Of a DNA stretch of 64,000 nucleotides, positions 7,965 to 15,380 are shown piece after piece. The stretch is from NCBI GenBank assembly GCA_018377235.1, contig JAGZZT010000001.1, positions 310,001 through 374,000 on the forward strand, given 5' to 3'. How positions within the stretch are numbered: position 1 is the first letter of the stretch; every line of letters begins with the position of its first letter. A model generated the notes under the pieces. That model did no database searches. It saw nothing but the letters and a program-made list of their open reading frames with translations, and was not told the DNA's origin. Position numbers and translations under genes: made by a program. Origin of the DNA: Clostridium sp. (GTDB lineage Bacteria; Bacillota; Clostridia; Lachnospirales; Lachnospiraceae).

Positions 7965-9503
7965 CTATTGTCCCTCTGACAGGCGTTTCAGCTGAGCTCT
8001 GATCGTCCTCATTTCCAGGCCGGAAAGAGCCGCTTTACACCTAGAAAGCAGTGCCGTATCCTCTGGAGAATTCCCTGCCGCTGCACACTCTTTTAAGGAA
8101 ATACCAAGCCAGGACGCTAACATTTCGGCCCCTGCCGCCTTGACAGCCTTCTCGCTTACCGTCTGGATTCTGCCGTTTTCTGCAAATACACGAACATTTT
8201 CGCTTCCCGCATCAGACAGCATACGTCTAAGCTCTCCTGCCGCCTTCTCCTGAGCTGCCATATCGTTTTCATCACTTCCCTGTCCTGGCAGCCTGACTGC
8301 TGACTTTAACAGGATACCCTTTCTTCTATATAAATAAAACTTTCTGCCCGCCTGTTCCGCCCACTGCTTCACTAAAAGGCCAGTTTCCTCCTGGAGCGGG
8401 AAAACCTTCTCTTCTTCAGTGTTTTCCCCCTTTTTCTTTAATATCACGCAGGCTCCGCTGCTGAATACGCCTCCATCCAGACAGTCCCAGATTCTTCGGC
8501 ATCTCTTTCCAGCCTCCTCCACCGGAAGGGAAGTAGCTAAAAATTTTCTTCCCGAAAGCCCGCGAAACCATAACGCCATCTCTTCTGTCAGCGCCTCTCC
8601 CTCCTCTGTCAGCGTTCCATCCACATCAAAAAACCAGGCCTTTACCAGCTCAGGGATGCGAAACTGCGGATAAGGGCCGAACAGATCTCTCCCGGGAAAA
8701 TCGCTGCGCCCGGAAGCCGCCAGATAACAGGTACACCGTTTTCTTCTGCAGACAGTTTCCTGGCCAGAAATCTTTCTCCCCCTTAACGGCAGGGAGGCAG
8801 AAAGATTGCACCTTCCCCTCTTTCCATCCGCCTCCAGAAAAAGACGGCTTCCACAAAAAGAAGGAACAGCCTTAGGCCAGTAAAATTCTCTGAAAAACCA
8901 GGGATCCAGAGCCAGAAATTCCTTTTTTTCCGCTGCTGTGCAGGGACGCCCCAGTCCGTCCATCTGATTAATCCAGCAGTAAATTTCTTCCGGCAGAAGG
9001 CCAAATAGTTCCCGGACAGCCAAAATATTGTCCGGATTTCCTACTGCGCCCACCGAAAGCCTGACTCCCTGCTCTGAAAGATACCTGCATTTTTCCGCAA
9101 ATATACGCGGCTGTTCCATCTCCGGGTGAAAAGTCGCCCAGATTCTTAGCTTTTCTACTTTTCCCCCCTCTTCTTTGTAGAAATTCAAACAGCTTTCTGG
9201 ATGAAAGCTGAGATTGGTCTGGGCTCCCACTGCCTCTACGAAAAAAAGGCGGCTGAGAGCCGCCATTTCCTTCCAGTAATAGCCATGAATTAAAGCCTCG
9301 CCGTAGGGCGCTATCAAAATTCCCAGCTTTTCCTCAAAGGCAGAGGCCTGCTCTGAGAGCCCGGCTGTAAAACGGCACAGGGCTTTTTCATCTCTCTCAA
9401 GCTCCATTCTGCTGCCAGGCCGTTTTGCAAAGGGACAGTAGGAGCAGGCATAATTGCAGCTTTTTAAGCTCCCCCTGTACTGAATTTCCCGAATCTGCGT
9501 CAT
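7965..9503 (-). CDS. STM4011-type radical SAM protein fused to a HAD phosphatase
   Basis: Two domains in 512 residues. The N-terminal half is a radical SAM enzyme with C16, C20 and C23 (CNYACSYC); further cysteines C217, C232, C252, C257 and C259 could hold a second iron-sulfur cluster, as in SPASM-like proteins. From about residue 288 a HAD hydrolase begins with DVDGT (293-297) and closes with GNSPED (about 477-482), the Cof-like motif IV. The N-terminal half matches the uncharacterised STM4011 family by context and fold; the HAD fusion is unusual to my knowledge. Its ATG overlaps the stop of the preceding gene (ATGA). Last of five overlapping genes. Substrate unknown. Confidence 0.85.
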   Translation of the reverse strand: MTQIREIQYRGSLKSCNYACSYCPFAKRPGSRMELERDEKALCRFTAGLSEQASAFEEKLGILIAPYGEALIHGYYWKEMAALSRLFFVEAVGAQTNLSFHPESCLNFYKEEGGKVEKLRIWATFHPEMEQPRIFAEKCRYLSEQGVRLSVGAVGNPDNILAVRELFGLLPEEIYCWINQMDGLGRPCTAAEKKEFLALDPWFFREFYWPKAVPSFCGSRLFLEADGKRGRCNLSASLPLRGRKISGQETVCRRKRCTCYLAASGRSDFPGRDLFGPYPQFRIPELVKAWFFDVDGTLTEEGEALTEEMALWFRGLSGRKFLATSLPVEEAGKRCRRIWDCLDGGVFSSGACVILKKKGENTEEEKVFPLQEETGLLVKQWAEQAGRKFYLYRRKGILLKSAVRLPGQGSDENDMAAQEKAAGELRRMLSDAGSENVRVFAENGRIQTVSEKAVKAAGAEMLASWLGISLKECAAAGNSPEDTALLSRCKAALSGLEMRTIRAQLKRLSEGQ

Positions 9504-10804
9504 ATCTGAAATTCCTCCATTTTCCGTCTCACATCAGGAGAAATAAACGCAGTTCCCAAAGCATCCGACCATCCAATGCCTTCCTCTGTCAGCCTGAAAA
9601 ACAGGCTGTTCTCTCCCGTCTCTTCCTGCTTCTTCTCTTTTTTTGCAAACCCCTGTTTCTTCCAGTCCTCCAAAAAAGGAAAATCTGTTTCCGGCTCTGT
9701 CCCGAATTTTTTCCTGTAGGCGTTCAAAGAAATGCCTGTTCCAAACAACAAATGTTTTATGCTGTAGCGTCTTTTTTCCTCGTCCTCTGACAGAACGAAG
9801 CCATATGGAACCGCCAAATAATCCTCAGTATCCAGGAATTCCTGAATCCTCCTTCTGCACTCGGCAGGGCGCACTGCAAAAGGCGCACAGGCGTGAAGAT
9901 TTCCCAGATAGCTTCTTCCACCGCAGCCCAAAGACAGCGTATTGCCGTAGCCGCACTCCCGGAAAACCGCCGGCCTGTCTGATCGCACAAAACGGCGCAT
10001 GGAATCTCTCCGATACCCCCTTTCTCTTAAAAAAGAAACTGCTTCGCAGTAAAGCTGATACACCTGTTCCTCATCTGCAATCCCCTCTGCCATGGAAACT
10101 CCCTTTCTCACATACAGTGGATACAGAAACAGCTCCTGAGGATCAAAAGAAGCTGCCTTCTCCACAGAGAAAAGAAAGCTTTCTTTCGTCTGCCCCGGAA
10201 CTCCGTAAATCAGATCCAGATTTACACAGTCAAATCCTGTCTCCTTAATCAGCTTCAAAGCTCTTCTGGCCTGATCCGCTCTGTGACGTCTTCCCATGGT
10301 CAAAAGTTCGCTGTCAAGAAAACTTTGAACGCCTATGCTCACTCTTGTAACGCCATTTTCTTTTAAAATAGACAGCTTTTCCTCTGTAGTCTGATTGGGG
10401 GCCGTCTCCACAATGATTTCCGGCTTTTCTATCATGGGCGCTGTCCTTTTCACAATAGAAAACATCCGCTCCAGCTGGGCCGCGGAAAGGAGAAGGGGCG
10501 TCCCTCCTCCCACGGTCAGACTGGAAAAAACCGGCATTTTTTCCTGACGTTCAAACATCTCCCGGTACTGAAAAGCCTGAATCTCCACCCGTTCCAGATA
10601 AGCGTCAATCAAATCCGGAGATGCCGCTGACACTGAAAACAGATTGCAGTATCCACATTTGCTCTCACAAAACGGAAGATGGATATACCACTCATTCTCC
10701 CTCTCCGCCAGCAGACCGGCCTTATCTTCCAGACTTACGCCCTCTAACGGCCGGTATGCCGTTTTATGGGGATAGCTGTACATATATTGGATATATCTGC
10801 GCAT
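9500..10804 (-). CDS. STM4012-type radical SAM protein (HemN/HemW-like)
   Basis: A 434-residue coproporphyrinogen-oxidase-like radical SAM protein: HLPFCESKCGYC places C46, C50 and C53 on the cluster, followed by the glycine-rich SAM site TVGGGTPLL. The family resemblance is to HemN/HemW, but the linkage to an ATP-grasp, a hydrolase, an LRR protein and a second radical SAM enzyme makes it the STM4012 member of the STM4011-4015 set rather than a haem enzyme. Its start shares one base with the stop of the hydrolase gene (TAATG) and its stop overlaps the next start (ATGA). Reaction unknown. Confidence 0.87.
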   Translation of the reverse strand: MRRYIQYMYSYPHKTAYRPLEGVSLEDKAGLLAERENEWYIHLPFCESKCGYCNLFSVSAASPDLIDAYLERVEIQAFQYREMFERQEKMPVFSSLTVGGGTPLLLSAAQLERMFSIVKRTAPMIEKPEIIVETAPNQTTEEKLSILKENGVTRVSIGVQSFLDSELLTMGRRHRADQARRALKLIKETGFDCVNLDLIYGVPGQTKESFLFSVEKAASFDPQELFLYPLYVRKGVSMAEGIADEEQVYQLYCEAVSFLRERGYRRDSMRRFVRSDRPAVFRECGYGNTLSLGCGGRSYLGNLHACAPFAVRPAECRRRIQEFLDTEDYLAVPYGFVLSEDEEKRRYSIKHLLFGTGISLNAYRKKFGTEPETDFPFLEDWKKQGFAKKEKKQEETGENSLFFRLTEEGIGWSDALGTAFISPDVRRKMEEFQI

Positions 10805-11691
10805 TATTCTTCTCCTCTGATTTCTGCAGTCTTCTGTAAAAGAAAAAAATGCTTATACGGCACTGCCTCCACTGCCGGATGACTGATGCCGTGGAACTGG
10901 CAGCCGTCCTCTCCATAACAGGTTCCGTGATCAGAGCAGCATATCACAAAGGCATCTCCTCTTGTTTTTCTCCACCAGTCAAACAGGCGGCCCAGCTGGG
11001 TATCTACATAGCGCAGAGCAGCCTTGTGGCTCTCTATAGTATCGCGTCTGGAAGTATTCTCCCCCAGATAAAACCAGTTGGGATAATGGATGGCATCAAT
11101 ATTGACATAGAGAAAAATCTTCTTTTCTCTATCTGCTTCCTGAAGCTTCTTCTGAATAAAATCCACCTGGTTTTTCGCACTGTCAGGAACCTGGCAGCCA
11201 AACCCCGGCTTCCAGAAACTATGCTTAAAATAGCCTGGAAACACTCTTCCAAGCTCTGTACGTTTGTCAAAAAACGCCACTCCTCCTATACACCAAGTAT
11301 CGTACCCAATCCGCTCCAGCCCCTCCATAATCGTAGCGCCTTCAAAGGCAAAAGCGCCTGGAGGAGTCATTCTTCCCATACCGATATTCTTAGGAAAAAA
11401 CAGCATATTTCTGTCTGCAATGGATTTTGCTTCCCAGGGGCAGGGAAGAAAACCTGCAAACATAGCGTGGTGGGACGGATATGTAAAATTCCCTGGCGCC
11501 TGGCACTTCTGCCACGGCCCGTACTGATTCAGCACAGGGGTATTCCCTTTTTCCTCCTCTTCCTTTGCCGCGTCATAGCGCAGGGTATCCAGGCAGATAA
11601 AAAGAATATCCTTCTTTCCTGCTGCTTCATTCATATCAAATTCCAGCATCCCACGGGTGCCGAACTGCTCAAATGGTACATCTGGTTTCAA
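10804..11691 (-). CDS. STM4013-type hydrolase (alkaline phosphatase/sulfatase superfamily)
   Basis: A 295-residue cytoplasmic enzyme without a signal peptide. Metal-site candidates are D35 (CLDTLRYD), D199 and H202 (NIDAIHYP), D254 and H255 (CSDHG), and H267/H271. The nucleophile position reads FTYPSHH with T70, where sulfatases have the Cys or Ser that becomes formylglycine. This suggests phosphodiesterase, phosphatase or transferase chemistry rather than sulfate ester cleavage. The start is probably TTG 11691, with AGGGGG six bases upstream, overlapping the ATP-grasp gene by 23 bases; ATG 11649 or 11634 are alternatives. Third gene of the five-gene set. Confidence 0.85.
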   Translation of the reverse strand: MKPDVPFEQFGTRGMLEFDMNEAAGKKDILFICLDTLRYDAAKEEEEKGNTPVLNQYGPWQKCQAPGNFTYPSHHAMFAGFLPCPWEAKSIADRNMLFFPKNIGMGRMTPPGAFAFEGATIMEGLERIGYDTWCIGGVAFFDKRTELGRVFPGYFKHSFWKPGFGCQVPDSAKNQVDFIQKKLQEADREKKIFLYVNIDAIHYPNWFYLGENTSRRDTIESHKAALRYVDTQLGRLFDWWRKTRGDAFVICCSDHGTCYGEDGCQFHGISHPAVEAVPYKHFFLLQKTAEIRGEE

Positions 11692-12763
11692 ATCCTTCCC
11701 CCTGTTCTTCTGTCCAGGCTTTCATCACTTCTGCCTGGTGTCTGTAAATTCTGTTTGCCTGATAAATATCCTGATAAAGTAAGTCTCCCTGTCCATTGAT
11801 CTCAATAATTCTCGGTCGCAGGCTCCCCCTCTCCAGAAGAATATCCGCGCCGAAGCTTGAAAGGCCAGGAAATGCAAAGGAGATCCGTCTGCAGAGCTCC
11901 TCTATCTCCTCCCGCACAGAAAGGGGAAGTCCCAGTTCCTCTGCTGGCAGAGGATGATTGTTCAGATGGAGATTCGTAAGAGGTCCCTTCGACAGGCGGG
12001 CCAGCAGAAAATCCAGCTGTCCAAACTGCCAGACTGCCCTTAAATCATAGCTGTACTCCTGAAAGGAAGCCTTTGGATACCACCGCTCCACCAGACAATC
12101 GATAGAAAGAATCTGATCTAAAAAAACTTCTATTTCTCCCCTGTTTCTCAAAACACGCAGTTTTTTCGTGTTAATCAGAGGATGTTCCTGCTTGTCATCA
12201 TCTGCAAACGCCGCACAGGTATAGAGCGCTCCTGTACCCTTTTCAGGATGAAACCGGAGAGCGCAGACCCCTGCCGCCCCCGATCCCCACACCGGCTTAA
12301 TAAAAATCTGGCTTTCCCTCTGCTCCGCCATCCAGGAGAGCAGTTCTCCTCCCCTTGAAAAACGTCTTTCTTCCTGCCGGTTCAGCCCCTCCCCTGTAGT
12401 TGAAATGCCTGCCTGAATCAGACGGTTCTGACACTCCCGCTTGTTAAGCGCAGTCAGAATTCCTTCCGGCGTATTCAGCCAATGGGTATGAAAGCCTCTT
12501 TTTCTCCTGACTCTTTCACTCTCCTCCAGTCTTTTTAACGCGGTTTGGTATTCCCTGACTCCCTGTTCCAGATCCTGTAAAAAAACTCCTGCGGCTGGAA
12601 AAGGATCCAGCTTAACAAATAGATCCTGCTCTGGAAATTCTGGATAAGCCAGAAATATGTCCCAGTCAGAAAAGACAGGACAAAGGCCTGTTTCCTTTGC
12701 CGCCCTCTGGAAATACCGGGTTCTTTTATGAGCGGCAGCTCCCAGAAGAAATGCCTGTCTCAT
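11669..12763 (-). CDS. STM4014-type ATP-grasp ligase
   Basis: A 364-residue protein with ATP-grasp signatures: FIKPVWGSGAAGV supplies the nucleotide-binding lysine and glycine loop, DLRAVWQFGQLDFLLARL the central sheet, and DILLERGSLRPRIIEINGQ the metal-binding acidic and asparagine residues. Such enzymes join a carboxylate to an amine or thiol through an acyl phosphate, so the set probably includes a ligation step on a peptide or small acid. I start it at ATG 12763, which overlaps the stop of the LRR gene as ATGA and implies translational coupling; an ATG at 12787 lacks a ribosome site. The substrate is unknown. Confidence 0.82.
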   Translation of the reverse strand: MRQAFLLGAAAHKRTRYFQRAAKETGLCPVFSDWDIFLAYPEFPEQDLFVKLDPFPAAGVFLQDLEQGVREYQTALKRLEESERVRRKRGFHTHWLNTPEGILTALNKRECQNRLIQAGISTTGEGLNRQEERRFSRGGELLSWMAEQRESQIFIKPVWGSGAAGVCALRFHPEKGTGALYTCAAFADDDKQEHPLINTKKLRVLRNRGEIEVFLDQILSIDCLVERWYPKASFQEYSYDLRAVWQFGQLDFLLARLSKGPLTNLHLNNHPLPAEELGLPLSVREEIEELCRRISFAFPGLSSFGADILLERGSLRPRIIEINGQGDLLYQDIYQANRIYRHQAEVMKAWTEEQGEGFETRCTI

Positions 12764-13617
12764 TCTGTCAGCATGGGGTACATCCAAATTTCCCCATCAT
12801 ACTCGTCCGGCAGATTGCGCTCAGAGATATCTAACTCTAAAGGAAGCGTCTTTAATCTTTTCTCCATTTCCTCAGACATATAATGGTAATGGAGATCCAG
12901 CTTTTTTATATTCGGATATCTGGACAGTCCTGAGAAAAGGATTTCGCCGCCCTTATCATCCAAAGTTCCTCCAGACAGGTCTAAAATCTCGATCTGTCCC
13001 ATATATCTGCTCTCCAGCACAGCCGCCGCCACCTCGTTCTGAAGCTCGCTGTCTGTCAGACCCAGATAAGACAGTCTGGGAAAATCCGAATTAGCCAAAA
13101 GGCTCTTAATAGTGTCAATGCTGCCGTCAAATCCATAGTCCTCCACTCCGATGTAGAGCAGAAGCTTCCTCAGATTTGGAAGATGAGCCTTCTCAATGCT
13201 CCTGAACACATCTTTTGAAAGTCCGCCGCAGATAATCGTCAGCTCCTCCAGATTATCATGGGAGAGCGTTCCCAGCTGAAGCTCTGTGCTTCCCTTGATG
13301 GTCAGAGACCTTAACTGGGGCATTGCCTCATAAAGAGCGCTGTAATCGCCCTGGATAATCCAGGAAACCTCGCACTCTTCAAAATCCATGTCCCCAATAA
13401 ACAGAGAGGTAATATGAGAAAATTTCTCCCTGTTTTCCACAATATCGTCAATCATCTGCTGACAGCTCTCCTCCCAGGAGGTTCCCCAGTCACCAATCAC
13501 CAGTTCTGTCAGAAAAGGAAATTCCCTGTCTGCCAGAATTTCTGGAATCATCGTCTTAGGCCCCTTGCCCTCTTCAGCCATATCGTAGTCGTAAAAATAC
13601 TTCTTACTTTCTGCCAT
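12760..13617 (-). CDS. STM4015-type leucine-rich-repeat protein
   Basis: A 285-residue soluble protein with at least six degenerate leucine-rich repeats (for example LRSLTIKGS, LEELTIICG, LRKLLLYIG, LSYLGLTDS, IEILDLSGG, IKKLDLHYH) between about residues 95 and 255, and a short C-terminal tail ending MYPMLTE. It is the first gene of the five-gene minus-strand set, with GAGAGGAG before its ATG. It matches the STM4015 position in the STM4011-4015 cluster. LRR proteins usually bind other proteins, so it may be the scaffold or the substrate of the two radical SAM enzymes and the ligase; that is inference only. Confidence 0.8.
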   Translation of the reverse strand: MAESKKYFYDYDMAEEGKGPKTMIPEILADREFPFLTELVIGDWGTSWEESCQQMIDDIVENREKFSHITSLFIGDMDFEECEVSWIIQGDYSALYEAMPQLRSLTIKGSTELQLGTLSHDNLEELTIICGGLSKDVFRSIEKAHLPNLRKLLLYIGVEDYGFDGSIDTIKSLLANSDFPRLSYLGLTDSELQNEVAAAVLESRYMGQIEILDLSGGTLDDKGGEILFSGLSRYPNIKKLDLHYHYMSEEMEKRLKTLPLELDISERNLPDEYDGEIWMYPMLTE

Positions 13618-13700
13618 ACGCCTCTCCTCTCTTTTCTCTGTATTTTCGTTAAAGATAGTGTCAGTATACCATTTCTCTCTGTTAAAGTCATCTAAAACAG

Positions 13701-13729
13701 TTGTGCTTCTCTGGAAATTTCATTATAAT
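13701..13729 (+). promoter_or_regulatory. Promoter of citXG-rqcH
   Basis: TTGTGC (13701-13706), 17-base spacer, perfect TATAAT (13724-13729); the start site would lie near 13736, inside the palindrome at 13728-13761. Confidence 0.6.
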
Positions 13730-13761
13730 AGTTTAGCGTCAGTACGCTGACGTCATACTAT
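13728..13761. promoter_or_regulatory. Symmetric palindrome at the citXG start site, probable operator
   Basis: ATAGT (13728-13732), 4 bases, CGTCAG (13737-13742), 4 bases, CTGACG (13747-13752), 4 bases, ACTAT (13757-13761): a symmetric 34-bp pattern with two nested inverted pairs centred at 13744.5. It overlaps the end of the -10 and the start site of citXG and lies in the spacer shared with the divergent STM4015-type gene, so a dimeric regulator could control one or both. It also contains the ACTGACGCTAA motif shared with two other hairpins. Confidence 0.6.
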
Positions 13762-13787
13762 GTAATTCAACTGACAGGAGATAACTC

Positions 13788-15353
13788 ATGAATGATTCTT
13801 ATTCTGATAAATTACCGGAAACTGCCGCAGATTTCAGCCTGCTGAACCGCTCTGTTTCTGTAGAGGATATGATGGAAGCCAGAGAGCGGAGAGCCCGTAT
13901 TCAAGAACAGCTGATCCAGACATATCATGTTCCAGTCATCAGCTTCACTCTGAATATACCAGGCCCAGTCAAAATTCTGCCGGGAACACCGGAATTTTTC
14001 CGACACGGCTCTGAGTCTGTCCGGAAGGCTCTGAAAGAGGCTTCTGTGCCGATTATCTTCGAGACACAGCTGACAGAGCACACAGGTCTGGAACTGTTTC
14101 TCTGTGCCGATGCCGGGCCGGAAGTTCTTAAACAAATCACCGCTTCTCTTGAGGAAAAAACAGCTGGCGGACGTCTCTACGATATTGACATCATCCGCAC
14201 AGACGGAAGCAAAGTTTCCAGAGAAGAAATCGGTCTTCCAGGCCGCTGCTGCCTGCTCTGCGGAGCTCCGGCCCACGCCTGCTCAAGAAGCCGGAAGCAT
14301 ACAGTGGACGAATTAGTTTCCCGCATTCAGCAGCTGATAGAGGAGGACTTGTTTTTAGAACGGCTGTTTCTGGCTGCCAGAGAAGCTCTGACAGACGAGG
14401 TGTCCGCCACCCCTAAGCCAGGCCTGGTAGATCGTCTGGACAACGGCTCCCACCAGGACATGTGTTATGAAACCTTTTTAAACAGTGCTGAAGCGATAGC
14501 CCCTTACATCCGTACTATGGCAGAGCAGGGACTCCATTTTTCCAGGCAGATGGCGCATGAGGACGAAAAAGAGCAGGATCTCTCTCTTCTCTTCTCTCAG
14601 ATACGGAAAACAGGTCTTCTGGCGGAAACAGCTATGTTTGACGCCACAGGAGGAGTCAATACCCACAAAGGTATTATTTTTTCCATGGGAATCCTGGCTG
14701 CCAGCGCCGGATTTCTCTTTGGCCAAGGCAGACTGTTTCAGCCAGACCTGAAAAAAAGCATTCAGATGCCTGTTCTGAATTCTTCTTTCAATCTTTCCCA
14801 GCTTCTCTCCCTGTCCAGAAGGCTCTGCCAGAAAGAAATCCTCGAAGATTTTTCAGCTCTTGAGCAGCTCAGACAGCAGGCTGACAAGGGCGTGGGAACC
14901 GGGAACGTCCATTTTTCTCACGGAGAAAAGCTGTACCTTGCCTGCGGCTGCCGGGGCATACGTGGAGAGGCCTCCGATGGCTTTCCTGCCCTGTCATCAG
15001 TTTCCATGAAGGCTTTTTCTTCAGCCCTTGAGCTTCTTGGCGCGAAAACAGAAATTTCCGGAGACATCTGGAACAGAGCCTGCCTCCAGACGCTCCTCTC
15101 TCTCATGGCTCAGGTGGAAGATACTAATGTGATCCACAGGGGAGGAATGGACGCCGCTGCCTATGTTAAGGAGCAGGCCTGCAAAGCTCTTTTAGAGGGC
15201 GGCGCAGTGAAAAGCGGCTGGCGGGCACGTCTTTCAGCCATGAACCAGGATTTCATTGAAAAAAATATAAGTCCAGGCGGCTGTGCAGATCTGTTAGCTC
15301 TTACTGTATTTCTCCTCCGTCTTCAGGAAATTTCGCCGGAGGAATGTTTTTAA
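13788..15353 (+). CDS. citXG: CitXG fusion: citrate lyase holo-ACP synthase and triphosphoribosyl-dephospho-CoA synthase
   Basis: A 521-residue bifunctional protein. The first about 185 residues are CitX, which attaches the prosthetic group to CitD (ISFTLNIPGPVK, GRLYDIDI, CCLLCGAPAHACSRSRKH). The rest is CitG, which makes triphosphoribosyl-dephospho-CoA from ATP and dephospho-CoA (SATPKPGLVDRLDNGSHQDM, FDATGGVNTHKG). CitXG fusions are known in other bacteria. AGGAG precedes the ATG. It is separated from citDEF by the five-gene STM4011-4015 set and faces the other way, so matching the lyase supply needs a shared signal; the palindrome at 13728-13761 is the candidate site. Confidence 0.95.
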   Translation: MNDSYSDKLPETAADFSLLNRSVSVEDMMEARERRARIQEQLIQTYHVPVISFTLNIPGPVKILPGTPEFFRHGSESVRKALKEASVPIIFETQLTEHTGLELFLCADAGPEVLKQITASLEEKTAGGRLYDIDIIRTDGSKVSREEIGLPGRCCLLCGAPAHACSRSRKHTVDELVSRIQQLIEEDLFLERLFLAAREALTDEVSATPKPGLVDRLDNGSHQDMCYETFLNSAEAIAPYIRTMAEQGLHFSRQMAHEDEKEQDLSLLFSQIRKTGLLAETAMFDATGGVNTHKGIIFSMGILAASAGFLFGQGRLFQPDLKKSIQMPVLNSSFNLSQLLSLSRRLCQKEILEDFSALEQLRQQADKGVGTGNVHFSHGEKLYLACGCRGIRGEASDGFPALSSVSMKAFSSALELLGAKTEISGDIWNRACLQTLLSLMAQVEDTNVIHRGGMDAAAYVKEQACKALLEGGAVKSGWRARLSAMNQDFIEKNISPGGCADLLALTVFLLRLQEISPEECF

Positions 15354-15380
15354 TTATCATCAACAAGGAGGATTATATTA

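Noticed and set aside
9500..10804. HemW/HemN haem-pathway assignment for the radical SAM gene
   Set aside because: The fold is shared, but the tight overlap with the other four STM4011-4015-type genes points to a different pathway.
10804..11691. Formylglycine sulfatase with the adjacent radical SAM genes as maturases
   Set aside because: The nucleophile position is Thr, not Cys or Ser, so no formylglycine can form there.
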